DNA of 64,000 nucleotides from a virus: the IMG/VR virus record IMGVR_UViG_3300037264_001145, positions 55,616 through 119,615 of that record, one strand, 5' to 3'. Of this stretch, positions 9,224 through 16,815 are shown piece by piece. The position numbers and the translations under genes were made by a program. The notes under the pieces were generated by a model. It was given only the letters and a program-made list of their open reading frames with translations. It was not told where the DNA came from and ran no database searches. The first letter of the stretch is position 1, and each line of letters opens with the position of its first letter.

Positions 9224-9677
9224 TTGCTTCCGTTAACAGGATACTTAAAACCACAGCCTCCCCATCTGAAATTGCGTGTTTGAAATTAATAGAAGCGTCT
9301 GTTCCTTTTTTCACACTTAGTCCAATATAATAACCAGCATACATTCCTTTTTCAAATTTCAATACGGCGTTTCCATCTTTATTAGAATGAAATAAGCCCT
9401 TATATTTATCGTTATCCTTTTCTTTCGGACCAGCACCATTTTTAACACCGTCTAAAACCGATAACAGTTCTCCCATATCTGTTACGCCCAATTTGAACAC
9501 AAGCTTTTTTTTCCAATTAAATGTTGCATTTCCATTCTCGTCTTTTGTTGGAAGTTGTGCTGCTATCTCGAAAAACACACACCCCTTGTCTTTTGAAAAT
9601 TCAAATTGCGAGGCAGCGCCACTACCGTCTGGTTTAGCTTTGTATATTTTGTAAGATTCTATGAATTTAGTTTCCAT
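9165..9677 (-). CDS. Putative PC4/Whirly-like ssDNA-binding protein
   Basis: 170 residues, start preceded by AAGGGTGAAGAAAA. Pattern: an N-terminal strand region with Lys-Pro-Asp-Gly-Ser-Gly-Ala-Ala, a central strand beginning Lys-Leu-Val-Phe-Lys-Leu-Gly with a Met-Gly-Glu-Leu-Leu helix, then Phe-His-x-Asn-Lys-x-Gly-Asn strands, and a C-terminal helix around Gly-Glu-Ala-Val-Val-Leu. This resembles PC4/Whirly-type ssDNA-binding folds. It is the most downstream gene of the long minus-strand run and sits beside a Rad52-like protein, which fits a role in recombination or replication. The match is from memory of the fold pattern and is not certain. Confidence 0.45.
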   Translation of the reverse strand: METKFIESYKIYKAKPDGSGAASQFEFSKDKGCVFFEIAAQLPTKDENGNATFNWKKKLVFKLGVTDMGELLSVLDGVKNGAGPKEKDNDKYKGLFHSNKDGNAVLKFEKGMYAGYYIGLSVKKGTDASINFKHAISDGEAVVLSILLTEAIKGLFDWHVRQPGQPHPVL

Positions 9678-9689
9678 TTTTCTTCACCC

Positions 9690-10547
9690 TTATCTTTTCA
9701 ATTTTTCTTGTACGTGTCCAGTTTGTCTCATATTATTGAGATTAGATAAAACAACCAATCCTTCACAATGTTTTAGATATTTCATATCTACTACGCCATT
9801 ATTAACAACAGAAGAAATCTCTAAATCATCAAGCAATTTCTTTATTGAAATACCGAGTCGATCACTTAAAAGTCTGATAGCTGTTATTTGTCCTGTATTA
9901 ATTAGTTTATTAGCATCATCTACTTCTTCGTCTTTTGTAACCCCGATTTCTTCCGCAGAAACAACTCTCTTAAGTTTTAATGCTGCACGATATGCTCTAC
10001 CCTTTGCTCTTGTATCGGCCATTGCCACTGGATAGATTGCAAAATCTTTGGTACAGTTTGACGGACACGCATCGGCTAACGCCTCGAAAATTCGTCCATC
10101 AGAAAAAACAATACTAGCCTTAGCACAAGCCCTTTCTCCATTTTCCATTGTTGGGGCAGATACAAGTTCGCATTGTTCTCTCGATACTTCCCCAAGCAAT
10201 AGTTCTGCAACACGTCGCAACCCTTCGAGACGTGGATGTTCACCATCCATTTCATCATCCTGGAACAACCCTAATACATATTGTGTCCACGCAGGACTGG
10301 ACGGTTCGGGTATGTCATTAACATTTACATCTACTGTTGTAGAAGCATCTTCTTCCGGAGGAGGATCAACCTTGACCGCATCATCTGATTCTAAATCTTG
10401 TTTTAATTTATCTAAAATAATCAAGGAATCTTCTCCGCGCTTTTCTTCTGCCAACATTTCCTTTAATGCTCCAAGCTTTAAACCAGAAATTTCTTCTTTG
10501 TCACATCCCATCATCAACAATTCTTCAACTATGTCAGACTTTTTCAT
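9690..10547 (-). CDS. Putative Rad52-like single-strand annealing protein with SAP-like N-terminus
   Basis: 285 residues. Residues 1-35 resemble a SAP-type DNA-binding helix pair. An acidic, Pro-rich linker (55-85) follows. Residues 100-200 contain His-Pro-x-x-x-Gly-Leu-Arg-Arg-Val-Ala-Glu, a Phe-x-Asp-Gly-Arg strand, Ala-Asp-Ala, and Tyr-Pro-Val-Ala-Met-Ala-x-Thr-Arg-Ala-x-x-Arg-Ala-x-Arg. That pattern is known from Rad52/DdrA-type annealing proteins. Its start overlaps the end of the gene upstream by 14 bases. Annealase function would complement the RecA-like gene further upstream. Confidence 0.45.
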   Translation of the reverse strand: MKKSDIVEELLMMGCDKEEISGLKLGALKEMLAEEKRGEDSLIILDKLKQDLESDDAVKVDPPPEEDASTTVDVNVNDIPEPSSPAWTQYVLGLFQDDEMDGEHPRLEGLRRVAELLLGEVSREQCELVSAPTMENGERACAKASIVFSDGRIFEALADACPSNCTKDFAIYPVAMADTRAKGRAYRAALKLKRVVSAEEIGVTKDEEVDDANKLINTGQITAIRLLSDRLGISIKKLLDDLEISSVVNNGVVDMKYLKHCEGLVVLSNLNNMRQTGHVQEKLKR

Positions 10548-11019
10548 TCTTCATGTCCTCGACTATGAACTTTATTATTTCAACCAAATTAAAAGATTTT
10601 ATCACCTCGCTATTAATTAACTTAACCCTTGGATCGTGACTCCATCCTTCTACGCTATTATACGAGTAAATGTAAATATTTTTTGATCTACTATTAAGGG
10701 CTGATTGAAGCGTAGAATTACTAGTAACTATCAACGGAGATGTCCACGAACAAATAAAGCGTATATCTAAAATTGGGGCCAAAACAAAGATGCACGGCTG
10801 ATCTAAATCATGGGTAAAAATCGACACGTCTACGCCGGCGAAGTTATTAAAAATGTAATTGATGTTGTTAAATGAATCAATATTCATTTGTGATTTTCCT
10901 AGATTATCGAACAGTATTGCTGTTGAAAACAATTCGCTATCCAAAGACATTCCCAATCTTTGGAAAAGAATTTCTCCATCCCTTTTTCTTTTTTCAGCTT
11001 CTTTCTTTTTATTATCCAT
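10534..11019 (-). CDS. Hypothetical protein
   Basis: 161 residues from the ATG at 11019, which overlaps the previous stop (ATGGATAA), so translation is probably coupled; an in-frame TTG lies two codons upstream. The N-terminus is Lys/Glu-rich and helical; the rest alternates strands and helices and is soluble. No family recognised. It sits between a Rad52-like gene and a Cys-rich unknown at the edge of the glycosyltransferase genes, and could belong to either group. Confidence 0.55.
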   Translation of the reverse strand: MDNKKKEAEKRKRDGEILFQRLGMSLDSELFSTAILFDNLGKSQMNIDSFNNINYIFNNFAGVDVSIFTHDLDQPCIFVLAPILDIRFICSWTSPLIVTSNSTLQSALNSRSKNIYIYSYNSVEGWSHDPRVKLINSEVIKSFNLVEIIKFIVEDMKNEKV

Positions 11020-11788
11020 TATCAATAATCACATTTACTGGGCATGACAAGCAAATTCCTGATAATTCTTCTTCTCTTAGGTTTTCCGTAAAAGTTCTGA
11101 ACGCTTCTGTCGGTCGCGTTAATGTCTTATAGGCATCTGTTATATAAAGTCCGTACACTTGTGGGAAAGGAAGAACAATAGTTTTGGCAATCCTATTCAT
11201 GAATGGCCAAAAGACAAATCTTGTGTCTTTATCATTCACTTCTTCTGTCATCGTTATTATATCTTTTCCAGATAAAATTTTGTTACTAGGAACAACAACG
11301 AAATATTTTTCTTTGATTGTTTTGGATATTCTCTTCACAGTTTGTTCTGGTTTTTCTTCTTCGTGACTTGGAACAAGAACGTCCAGATTTTTTAGACCTT
11401 TGTGATTTTTGAATATATCAATTATTTGCGATCTATTAGTTTTTCTTGTGACATCTGCTATGATAATTCTTTTACATAAAATAGGAATATTATAAGAATC
11501 AATAGGGCTTACTGGATATGAACTATAAGTTAAACTACGCCCAAGAGATTGAAGGTTATCGTCGTCACTATGAATAATAACAAGATCAAATTCTAGCTTA
11601 GATTCTTGTATAGCTAATTGTATTAATTTTTCCTGTGTTGCGTTCTTGTTCTTGGCCCATTTTTGGGAACGCCAGTATCGACAAAACCCAACAGCGTATG
11701 CGCATTTAGAAGTATTTATAAAAAATTGGTTAGCTAGACATTTATTATCTTTAAAATGGCAACATTTATTACAATCGCTAGCGATCAC
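11012..11788 (-). CDS. Hypothetical protein with N-terminal Cys cluster, in the glycosyltransferase neighbourhood
   Basis: 258 residues from the GTG at 11788, chosen because AGGAG lies 6 bases upstream; a TTG at 11791 would be too close. The first 40 residues hold seven cysteines plus a histidine (Cys-x2-Cys-Cys-His, then further Cys), probably a zinc or Fe-S site. The remainder alternates strands and helices like a nucleotide-sugar or nucleotide-binding fold, and two further cysteines lie near the C-terminus. No family recognised. It ends 9 bases downstream of a GT4-type glycosyltransferase gene, so a role in glycan modification is possible. Confidence 0.5.
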   Translation of the reverse strand: MIASDCNKCCHFKDNKCLANQFFINTSKCAYAVGFCRYWRSQKWAKNKNATQEKLIQLAIQESKLEFDLVIIHSDDDNLQSLGRSLTYSSYPVSPIDSYNIPILCKRIIIADVTRKTNRSQIIDIFKNHKGLKNLDVLVPSHEEEKPEQTVKRISKTIKEKYFVVVPSNKILSGKDIITMTEEVNDKDTRFVFWPFMNRIAKTIVLPFPQVYGLYITDAYKTLTRPTEAFRTFTENLREEELSGICLSCPVNVIIDNG

Positions 11789-11797
11789 CAAATTCTC

Positions 11798-12808
11798 CTA
11801 ATCAACCAACGTAGCACATGGAGTATCAATTGTAGAATAAAATATCTCGTTCCACTTTTCAATGAAATTTGTGTGGCCGAACTTGTCTAAAATTGTTTGT
11901 CTTGCGTTATTTCCAATTTTTCTTGCTAAATCTTTATCGTTCATCAACTCTTTGCAACGAGAAACCATTTGATCTATATCGTTCGTTATGAAACCATTTT
12001 CACCATCTACTACGACATCTTGTATGTCTGTGGTTTTAGTTGTAACAACAGGACAACCAACAGCCATAGCTTCTAATAATTCATAAGGACAAGATAGCCA
12101 CGTCGAAGTATTGAGAAAAACAGAACATCTCCTATAGTAATCAACTAATTCATTCAAGTCTTTGGCTGGCGCAGAAAAGCCAGGAGACATTCCGATTAGA
12201 AACAATTTTATTTGTTTCCCTATCTTTTCCAGTATATCGAAACCAGTCGGACCTTTTCTGTTCTGAAAATAATCTACGTTTAACAGAACTTTGTTGTCGC
12301 AACCTGTCCAGCCATTGAATATATCTGTGTCCACACATTTCGGCATAATCATAACATCTTGTTCGTCAAGCCCCCATGCGTTACACACAAACTTGGAACA
12401 AAAAATTTGCTTATTGCTAATTTGATCCGCTAACGCCTGGATGACAAACTGATTCATTTCTGGAAAAGGCAGAAAATTATTAACGGATATAATAGGACAA
12501 CTAATACTATTGACTATTTTTAATAGATATGGATAGTCTCTAGCTCTTTGCTGACATATCACTAAGTCAATGCCCATATTTACTTGGTCTTTAGCTTCTC
12601 CTGGCAGCAAGAGAATACAGTTGTCTGGTTTTTCTCTTATTGCTGGGTTCCACATTGGGGTATTTGGTACATTCAAATAATAAAAATTGTGTCCAGTTTT
12701 TGCGAGCATGTCTTGAAATTTTTCTTCGCAATTGACAGTGAATATGTTCAACTTGTCATTGTCTGGTCGATTAATACCCCGAAGGATTGAAGAAAATTGT
12801 GTTGCCAT
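11798..12808 (-). CDS. GT-B glycosyltransferase (GT4-like)
   Basis: 336 residues, start preceded by AGGAAAAATA. The C-terminal half has the retaining GT4 donor-site pattern Glu-Leu-Leu-Glu-Ala-Met-Ala-x-Gly-x-Pro-Val-Val, followed by a Gly-Glu-Asn-Gly-Phe motif typical of group 1 transferases. It should transfer a sugar from a nucleotide-sugar donor in the cytoplasm. It is the last of three consecutive GT-B genes read in this direction. Acceptor and donor cannot be read from the sequence. Virion-protein or host-glycan glycosylation are both possible. Confidence 0.8.
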   Translation of the reverse strand: MATQFSSILRGINRPDNDKLNIFTVNCEEKFQDMLAKTGHNFYYLNVPNTPMWNPAIREKPDNCILLLPGEAKDQVNMGIDLVICQQRARDYPYLLKIVNSISCPIISVNNFLPFPEMNQFVIQALADQISNKQIFCSKFVCNAWGLDEQDVMIMPKCVDTDIFNGWTGCDNKVLLNVDYFQNRKGPTGFDILEKIGKQIKLFLIGMSPGFSAPAKDLNELVDYYRRCSVFLNTSTWLSCPYELLEAMAVGCPVVTTKTTDIQDVVVDGENGFITNDIDQMVSRCKELMNDKDLARKIGNNARQTILDKFGHTNFIEKWNEIFYSTIDTPCATLVD

Positions 12809-12868
12809 TATTTTTCCTAATTCGTTATAAGTTGACCATTATCGGTTAAAATTGTTACTTTTATCAAT

Positions 12869-14041
12869 CTAATCATTCAATAATCCCTTTAAAATAATAC
12901 CCACATTTTCATGAGAAAAAGCCCTGATCCTTTTTTCCGCAGCAAGACCCCTCTCCTTTAAAGTTTCATTCCCGTATTCTAAATAGGCTCTTTTAAGAGT
13001 TTCTACGAAAGATGGTAAGCAAATATCGAACCATTTTTCTGATCCAGTATACATATCATTAAAGCCATTTAATTGGCCAAAACAATACGTTAATTGTCCC
13101 TTAACTAACCACCCACAGTCAATTTCTCCGGGATATATGAATGTCTCTTTGTTGGGTTCCCAATATCTATAAGCCTGCACATAACACAATTCTGGATGAA
13201 ATCCCCAATTGCTTAAAATGACTGGATTTCCATATCCCATGGCGTCCATCGCAGGAATGTTTCCTCCTTCTCCGTGACTTGTGGAAACAAATACGTTGCA
13301 GGACGCATGAAGTTGTGATAATTGTTCGTCTGATAAACGCTCCACAAGAACCATTATTGGGGGATATTTATTTTCTTCGTTGTGTATATGAGTAGCCTTT
13401 TTTATATCGAGGATTAGCTTCCTCATTGTCTGCATTCCCCTTTCGGGCTTAAATCCTGGTACACTCGTCTTGATTACTAAAAGTACATTTTCCTGGTTTG
13501 TGAACGCCGCATAATATCCTCTTATTAAACCGGCAATATTTTTTCTTCTTGTATTTTCTCCAATAAAATAGAAAACACATTTATCTTTTGCCGCTTCAAG
13601 TTTTGATATGTTCGGTTTATTATTGTACTTTTCTATATCGCACGAATGAGGGAAAATTTTTACTGGTACTGTTACTCCGCTATTTAAACAGGCGGTTTGG
13701 TTTTGAATACTTGGAACCCAAACTTCTGTCATTTGATTTAATGAGTCAACCCATGTTTTACAAATAGTATTGGTTTCCCAATCAAAAATACCTATATTTC
13801 TTATGGTTTTAAGTGGGACGTATGTGACTGGTAGACAATGCTGAATAACAACGTCTACATTTTTCAAGTTTTTTTGTTCTAGGTGTTTAACTACACACAC
13901 TTGTTTCGGAGGAGACTGCTCCATTCTGACGGGGCGACACACAACATCGTATCCCATTTTTTCCAACGCAAGTATATTGTCTCTTGCCGCATGAGCATAT
14001 CCGGTCCCGTCTCTGTAAACCGATAAGTAGGCAATTTTCAT
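12869..14041 (-). CDS. GT-B glycosyltransferase (GT4-like)
   Basis: 390 residues; ATG overlaps the preceding stop (TAATG) with GAGGTG upstream. The N-terminus has the Gly-Thr-Gly-Tyr loop typical of GT-B proteins. Residues around 250-285 carry the Ser-His-Gly-Glu-Gly-Gly-Asn-x-Pro-Ala-Met-Asp-Ala-Met-Gly donor-binding motif. It is translationally coupled to the larger glycosyltransferase upstream, so the two probably act on the same glycan. Substrate unknown. Confidence 0.82.
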   Translation of the reverse strand: MKIAYLSVYRDGTGYAHAARDNILALEKMGYDVVCRPVRMEQSPPKQVCVVKHLEQKNLKNVDVVIQHCLPVTYVPLKTIRNIGIFDWETNTICKTWVDSLNQMTEVWVPSIQNQTACLNSGVTVPVKIFPHSCDIEKYNNKPNISKLEAAKDKCVFYFIGENTRRKNIAGLIRGYYAAFTNQENVLLVIKTSVPGFKPERGMQTMRKLILDIKKATHIHNEENKYPPIMVLVERLSDEQLSQLHASCNVFVSTSHGEGGNIPAMDAMGYGNPVILSNWGFHPELCYVQAYRYWEPNKETFIYPGEIDCGWLVKGQLTYCFGQLNGFNDMYTGSEKWFDICLPSFVETLKRAYLEYGNETLKERGLAAEKRIRAFSHENVGIILKGLLND

Positions 14042-15747
14042 TAAAACACCTCGAACTTAAGTTTTGACTTATCAACATTGATCATAGCCACTCTTTTTTC
14101 TTCGGATTGATTTCTGTGGCTTAAAATTTCAAGAAAATGATCTACCAAAGATTGTCTGTTCGTTGCTATTTTTTGACTACCTACAATTCTAAAACCAGCA
14201 TTAAGATGTTTTACCCATTCAGCGGAGAAGGCGGTGTTTACCATTTCTGGTCTATGAAATATACTCACCATGACCCAGTTTACAAACTCTACGGAATCAA
14301 ATTTATCAAAATTATCTGGTTTTGTAATCTCGGTCGTTTCTATTTGTGCAATGGGATTCAACCACGTTAAGTTTGGATCTTTGATTTCACACTGGTTCAA
14401 AACATTTACCCAAATAGCCGCTGTTCTATCCCAAGAAAAGCGAGGAAGTTTTTCCTTTTGTCCATATACGTCTACTAGTTCCGTTGCGTATTTCACGGTT
14501 TCCTTCGACATTTCTTTTCTTTTTTCAGCAGAGAATCTAACGAATTTATCTAATTTTTGTACGAAGTCGTCGTTGTTCGGAAGAGCTCTTCGTTGCTCTG
14601 TCTCCGTAATACTTTCGTAAAAATATCTCCCAACTTCTATGGGGATGCTTGTTGGACAAACAAGGTGATCTTCCATAGCAGAATATCTAACAGCCGCTAT
14701 TGGGGTTCCACAAGCCATTGCGTCGTTACACGGCATACCATAGCCCTCTGATACGCTATATTGAACATACAGATCAAACAACCTCATTATTTCAGCGAGA
14801 ACTTCTCTTGATGGAGAAGAATCGGCATTTGGAGGATGTGCTGCTTTTTGTCTGCATCGTCTACACACAGCCCATTCCCCCTGAAAGAAACTTGGATAAA
14901 CGGTTCCACAGTTGTTACATACATATGTCATTAAAACCTTTGTGCCAACCTTGAATTCTATAATTGCTCTTCCTATGTCATAACCAACGTCTGGATAACT
15001 TGTGTGCAAATATAAAAATGTCTTTTTAACTAAATCTATGTGTCCTTTTGTTTTTGCTTTATATACCCATTTAGAGAAGGCTTCTACTAAATCATAATAT
15101 AATTTTCTTTTTTGATTTCGCATGACCGTACCAATAATTATTGTACCTGGATCAATACTAAGTTTTAATTTGTGCGCCCCTTTGTCGTCTGGTGGTTTAA
15201 AAACGTTCAAGTCTGATCCGGGGGACGCAACGGTTATCATGTTTGTTCCCTTGAACGCATCTTTTTTCATTATGTCCCACGCCCACTGAGAGTATGTCAG
15301 ACACCCATCGCATCTTCTATAGATATCTAGCCACAAATCTCTTTGTGGAATTCCATCTATAGTTAACATCCAATACCAAATAAAATATTTACGAAACACA
15401 GACTTGTCTATAAATTCGTCCATCCAATAGTCACGAATAGAGAGAACAATATCTGGTTTAAAATGCAAACAAACATCATCGAATCTCCATGCTCCGAATT
15501 GATTTATTGGATTAGACTTATAGGCTTCGTGCCCCTCTTCATCACCTTCTCCTGGGGCGACGGTATAAATTTGCCATGGAACCGACTTTATTCTTGCGTC
15601 ACCGTCGCGTCCATACGCACCTAATTCCGCTATCTCGAACTCACCAGTGTCATAAATTCTTTTGATAACTTCGTGCCAATATGTTGCGAAACCAGTTGCA
15701 AGAAAAGAAGCTTCGCCGACAAAAAGAACTCTTTTCTTCCTAGACAT
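14041..15747 (-). CDS. Large GT-B glycosyltransferase with embedded zinc ribbon
   Basis: 568 residues. An N-terminal GT-B domain (Phe-Val-Gly-Glu-Ala-Ser-Phe-Leu-Ala-Thr-Gly-Phe) is followed by a donor-binding domain with Val-Ser-Glu-Gly-Tyr-Gly-Met-Pro-x-x-Asp-Ala-Met-Ala-Cys-Gly. Between them, near residues 277-301, lie two Cys-x2-Cys pairs 16 residues apart, a zinc-ribbon-like insertion not usual for this family. The C-terminal 150 residues are unlike known GT-B parts. Start chosen at the ATG overlapping the end of the sigma-like gene. Confidence 0.8.
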   Translation of the reverse strand: MSRKKRVLFVGEASFLATGFATYWHEVIKRIYDTGEFEIAELGAYGRDGDARIKSVPWQIYTVAPGEGDEEGHEAYKSNPINQFGAWRFDDVCLHFKPDIVLSIRDYWMDEFIDKSVFRKYFIWYWMLTIDGIPQRDLWLDIYRRCDGCLTYSQWAWDIMKKDAFKGTNMITVASPGSDLNVFKPPDDKGAHKLKLSIDPGTIIIGTVMRNQKRKLYYDLVEAFSKWVYKAKTKGHIDLVKKTFLYLHTSYPDVGYDIGRAIIEFKVGTKVLMTYVCNNCGTVYPSFFQGEWAVCRRCRQKAAHPPNADSSPSREVLAEIMRLFDLYVQYSVSEGYGMPCNDAMACGTPIAAVRYSAMEDHLVCPTSIPIEVGRYFYESITETEQRRALPNNDDFVQKLDKFVRFSAEKRKEMSKETVKYATELVDVYGQKEKLPRFSWDRTAAIWVNVLNQCEIKDPNLTWLNPIAQIETTEITKPDNFDKFDSVEFVNWVMVSIFHRPEMVNTAFSAEWVKHLNAGFRIVGSQKIATNRQSLVDHFLEILSHRNQSEEKRVAMINVDKSKLKFEVF

Positions 15748-16294
15748 GTAATTTATCTCTTATTTTCTTAAACATTCTACATTTTTCTGTTCTACTTTTG
15801 TCTGTTTCGTCCGTTAATAATAAGTCCATTTCTTCTTCGGAGAGTCTGTCGTTAATTTCCATCAAATCCACTGGTTGTCTCATGTCTTGTATATCGTCAC
15901 GTATTTCATTAATCGACATAGAAAGTTGTTTTAATTCCATCAATCTTTCATAAGATATATTTAACGTTCTGGCAATATATTCTTCTGTTTTACCATTATT
16001 AATATGCTGTCTAATTTTAGATGCTAAAACTTTATCTACAAATGAAGCATGTAGCGGTCCTGTAGATTTAATAGCCTCGTTTCTCATTTCGTGACTTATT
16101 GACGCACAAACATATGTTTTGAATGAACCTTTTTCTATTTGCCATCGCTTACAAGCCTTCCACAATGCGATTAGTCCTATTTGCGTATAATCGTTGCGCG
16201 ACAAATAGCTGTTGTGATAGATGATGGATACCCTACGAGACAAGCTATTGATAAACCTAATATATTGCTTGTAGTTAGAACGGAATTTCTTCAT
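15740..16294 (-). CDS. Sigma-70-family-like factor
   Basis: 184 residues; GGAAGAGA before the ATG, which lies inside the end of ssb. Residues about 36-76 match sigma region 2: an Asp-x-x-Gln-x-Gly-x-x-Ala-Leu-Trp helix, an aromatic/Arg helix, then Gly-x-Phe-x-Thr-Tyr and a helix ending Arg-Asn-Glu-Ala. A helix-turn-helix-like segment follows (about 105-128). The acidic C-terminus is not a classic region 4. It could direct host RNA polymerase to phage promoters. A second sigma-like protein lies at 49801-50334. Confidence 0.6.
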   Translation of the reverse strand: MKKFRSNYKQYIRFINSLSRRVSIIYHNSYLSRNDYTQIGLIALWKACKRWQIEKGSFKTYVCASISHEMRNEAIKSTGPLHASFVDKVLASKIRQHINNGKTEEYIARTLNISYERLMELKQLSMSINEIRDDIQDMRQPVDLMEINDRLSEEEMDLLLTDETDKSRTEKCRMFKKIRDKLHV

Positions 16295-16766
16295 TCTCTT
16301 CCGCCTCTGATGGTACTGTTACTGGTTCTGGTTGCGGCTGTGATTTAACAGCAGTAGGCTTTGTCTTTTTGTTTTGGGGAGGAGCAGGAGCGGGAGCGGG
16401 AGCAACTTCCTTCTCCACAGAAGCAGCAACGACTGTTTCCCCATTTGTTTTTTGTACGACTTCAAAACTATTCAAAGTTAACACAAGAACCGTTCTTTTA
16501 TCACCCTCCGTACTAGTCCATGAATCTTGTTTAATATAACCTTCAACAAAAACAGGAACACCCTTCTTGACAAATTGTGCAAACTTTTCGGCTCTTGGTC
16601 CAAAAATTTGACACTTAACAAAAGACACTTCCTTTTGCCACGCCCCATCCTTGTCCTTATAACTCTTATTGAAGGCTAAACTTACGTTAGCCACGCTCGA
16701 AGTACCAAGTGGTCGCATTTCACTATCGGTTGTGGCGATCCCAACCCCATAAGCCTTGAGTTCCAT
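16275..16766 (-). CDS. ssb: Single-stranded DNA-binding protein
   Basis: 163 residues; excellent AAAGGAGAAATAA before the ATG. Residues 1-105 form the OB-fold pattern of bacterial SSB (Val-Ala-Asn-Val-Ser-Leu-Ala, then Phe-Val-Lys-Cys-Gln-Ile-Phe-Gly, then Gly-x-Pro-Val-Phe-Val-Glu-Gly). A Pro/Ala/Gln-rich disordered tail follows, and the last residues are an acidic tip ending Ile-Pro-Phe. That tip is the SSB motif that recruits partner proteins, so this SSB may dock host or phage replication and repair factors. It lies immediately downstream of the polymerase C-terminal half. Confidence 0.92.
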   Translation of the reverse strand: MELKAYGVGIATTDSEMRPLGTSSVANVSLAFNKSYKDKDGAWQKEVSFVKCQIFGPRAEKFAQFVKKGVPVFVEGYIKQDSWTSTEGDKRTVLVLTLNSFEVVQKTNGETVVAASVEKEVAPAPAPAPPQNKKTKPTAVKSQPQPEPVTVPSEAEENEEIPF

Positions 16767-16801
16767 TTATTTCTCCTTTAAAAACACTATTTCCATAAGA
16801 T

Positions 16802-16807
16802 ATTATA
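16802..16807 (-). promoter_or_regulatory. Possible -10 box of ssb
   Basis: A consensus TATAAT on the minus strand, 35 bases before the ssb start, in the short gap after the polymerase gene. No good -35 is seen 16-18 bases further upstream, so the call is weak. Confidence 0.3.
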
Positions 16808-16815
16808 CCTGTCAC

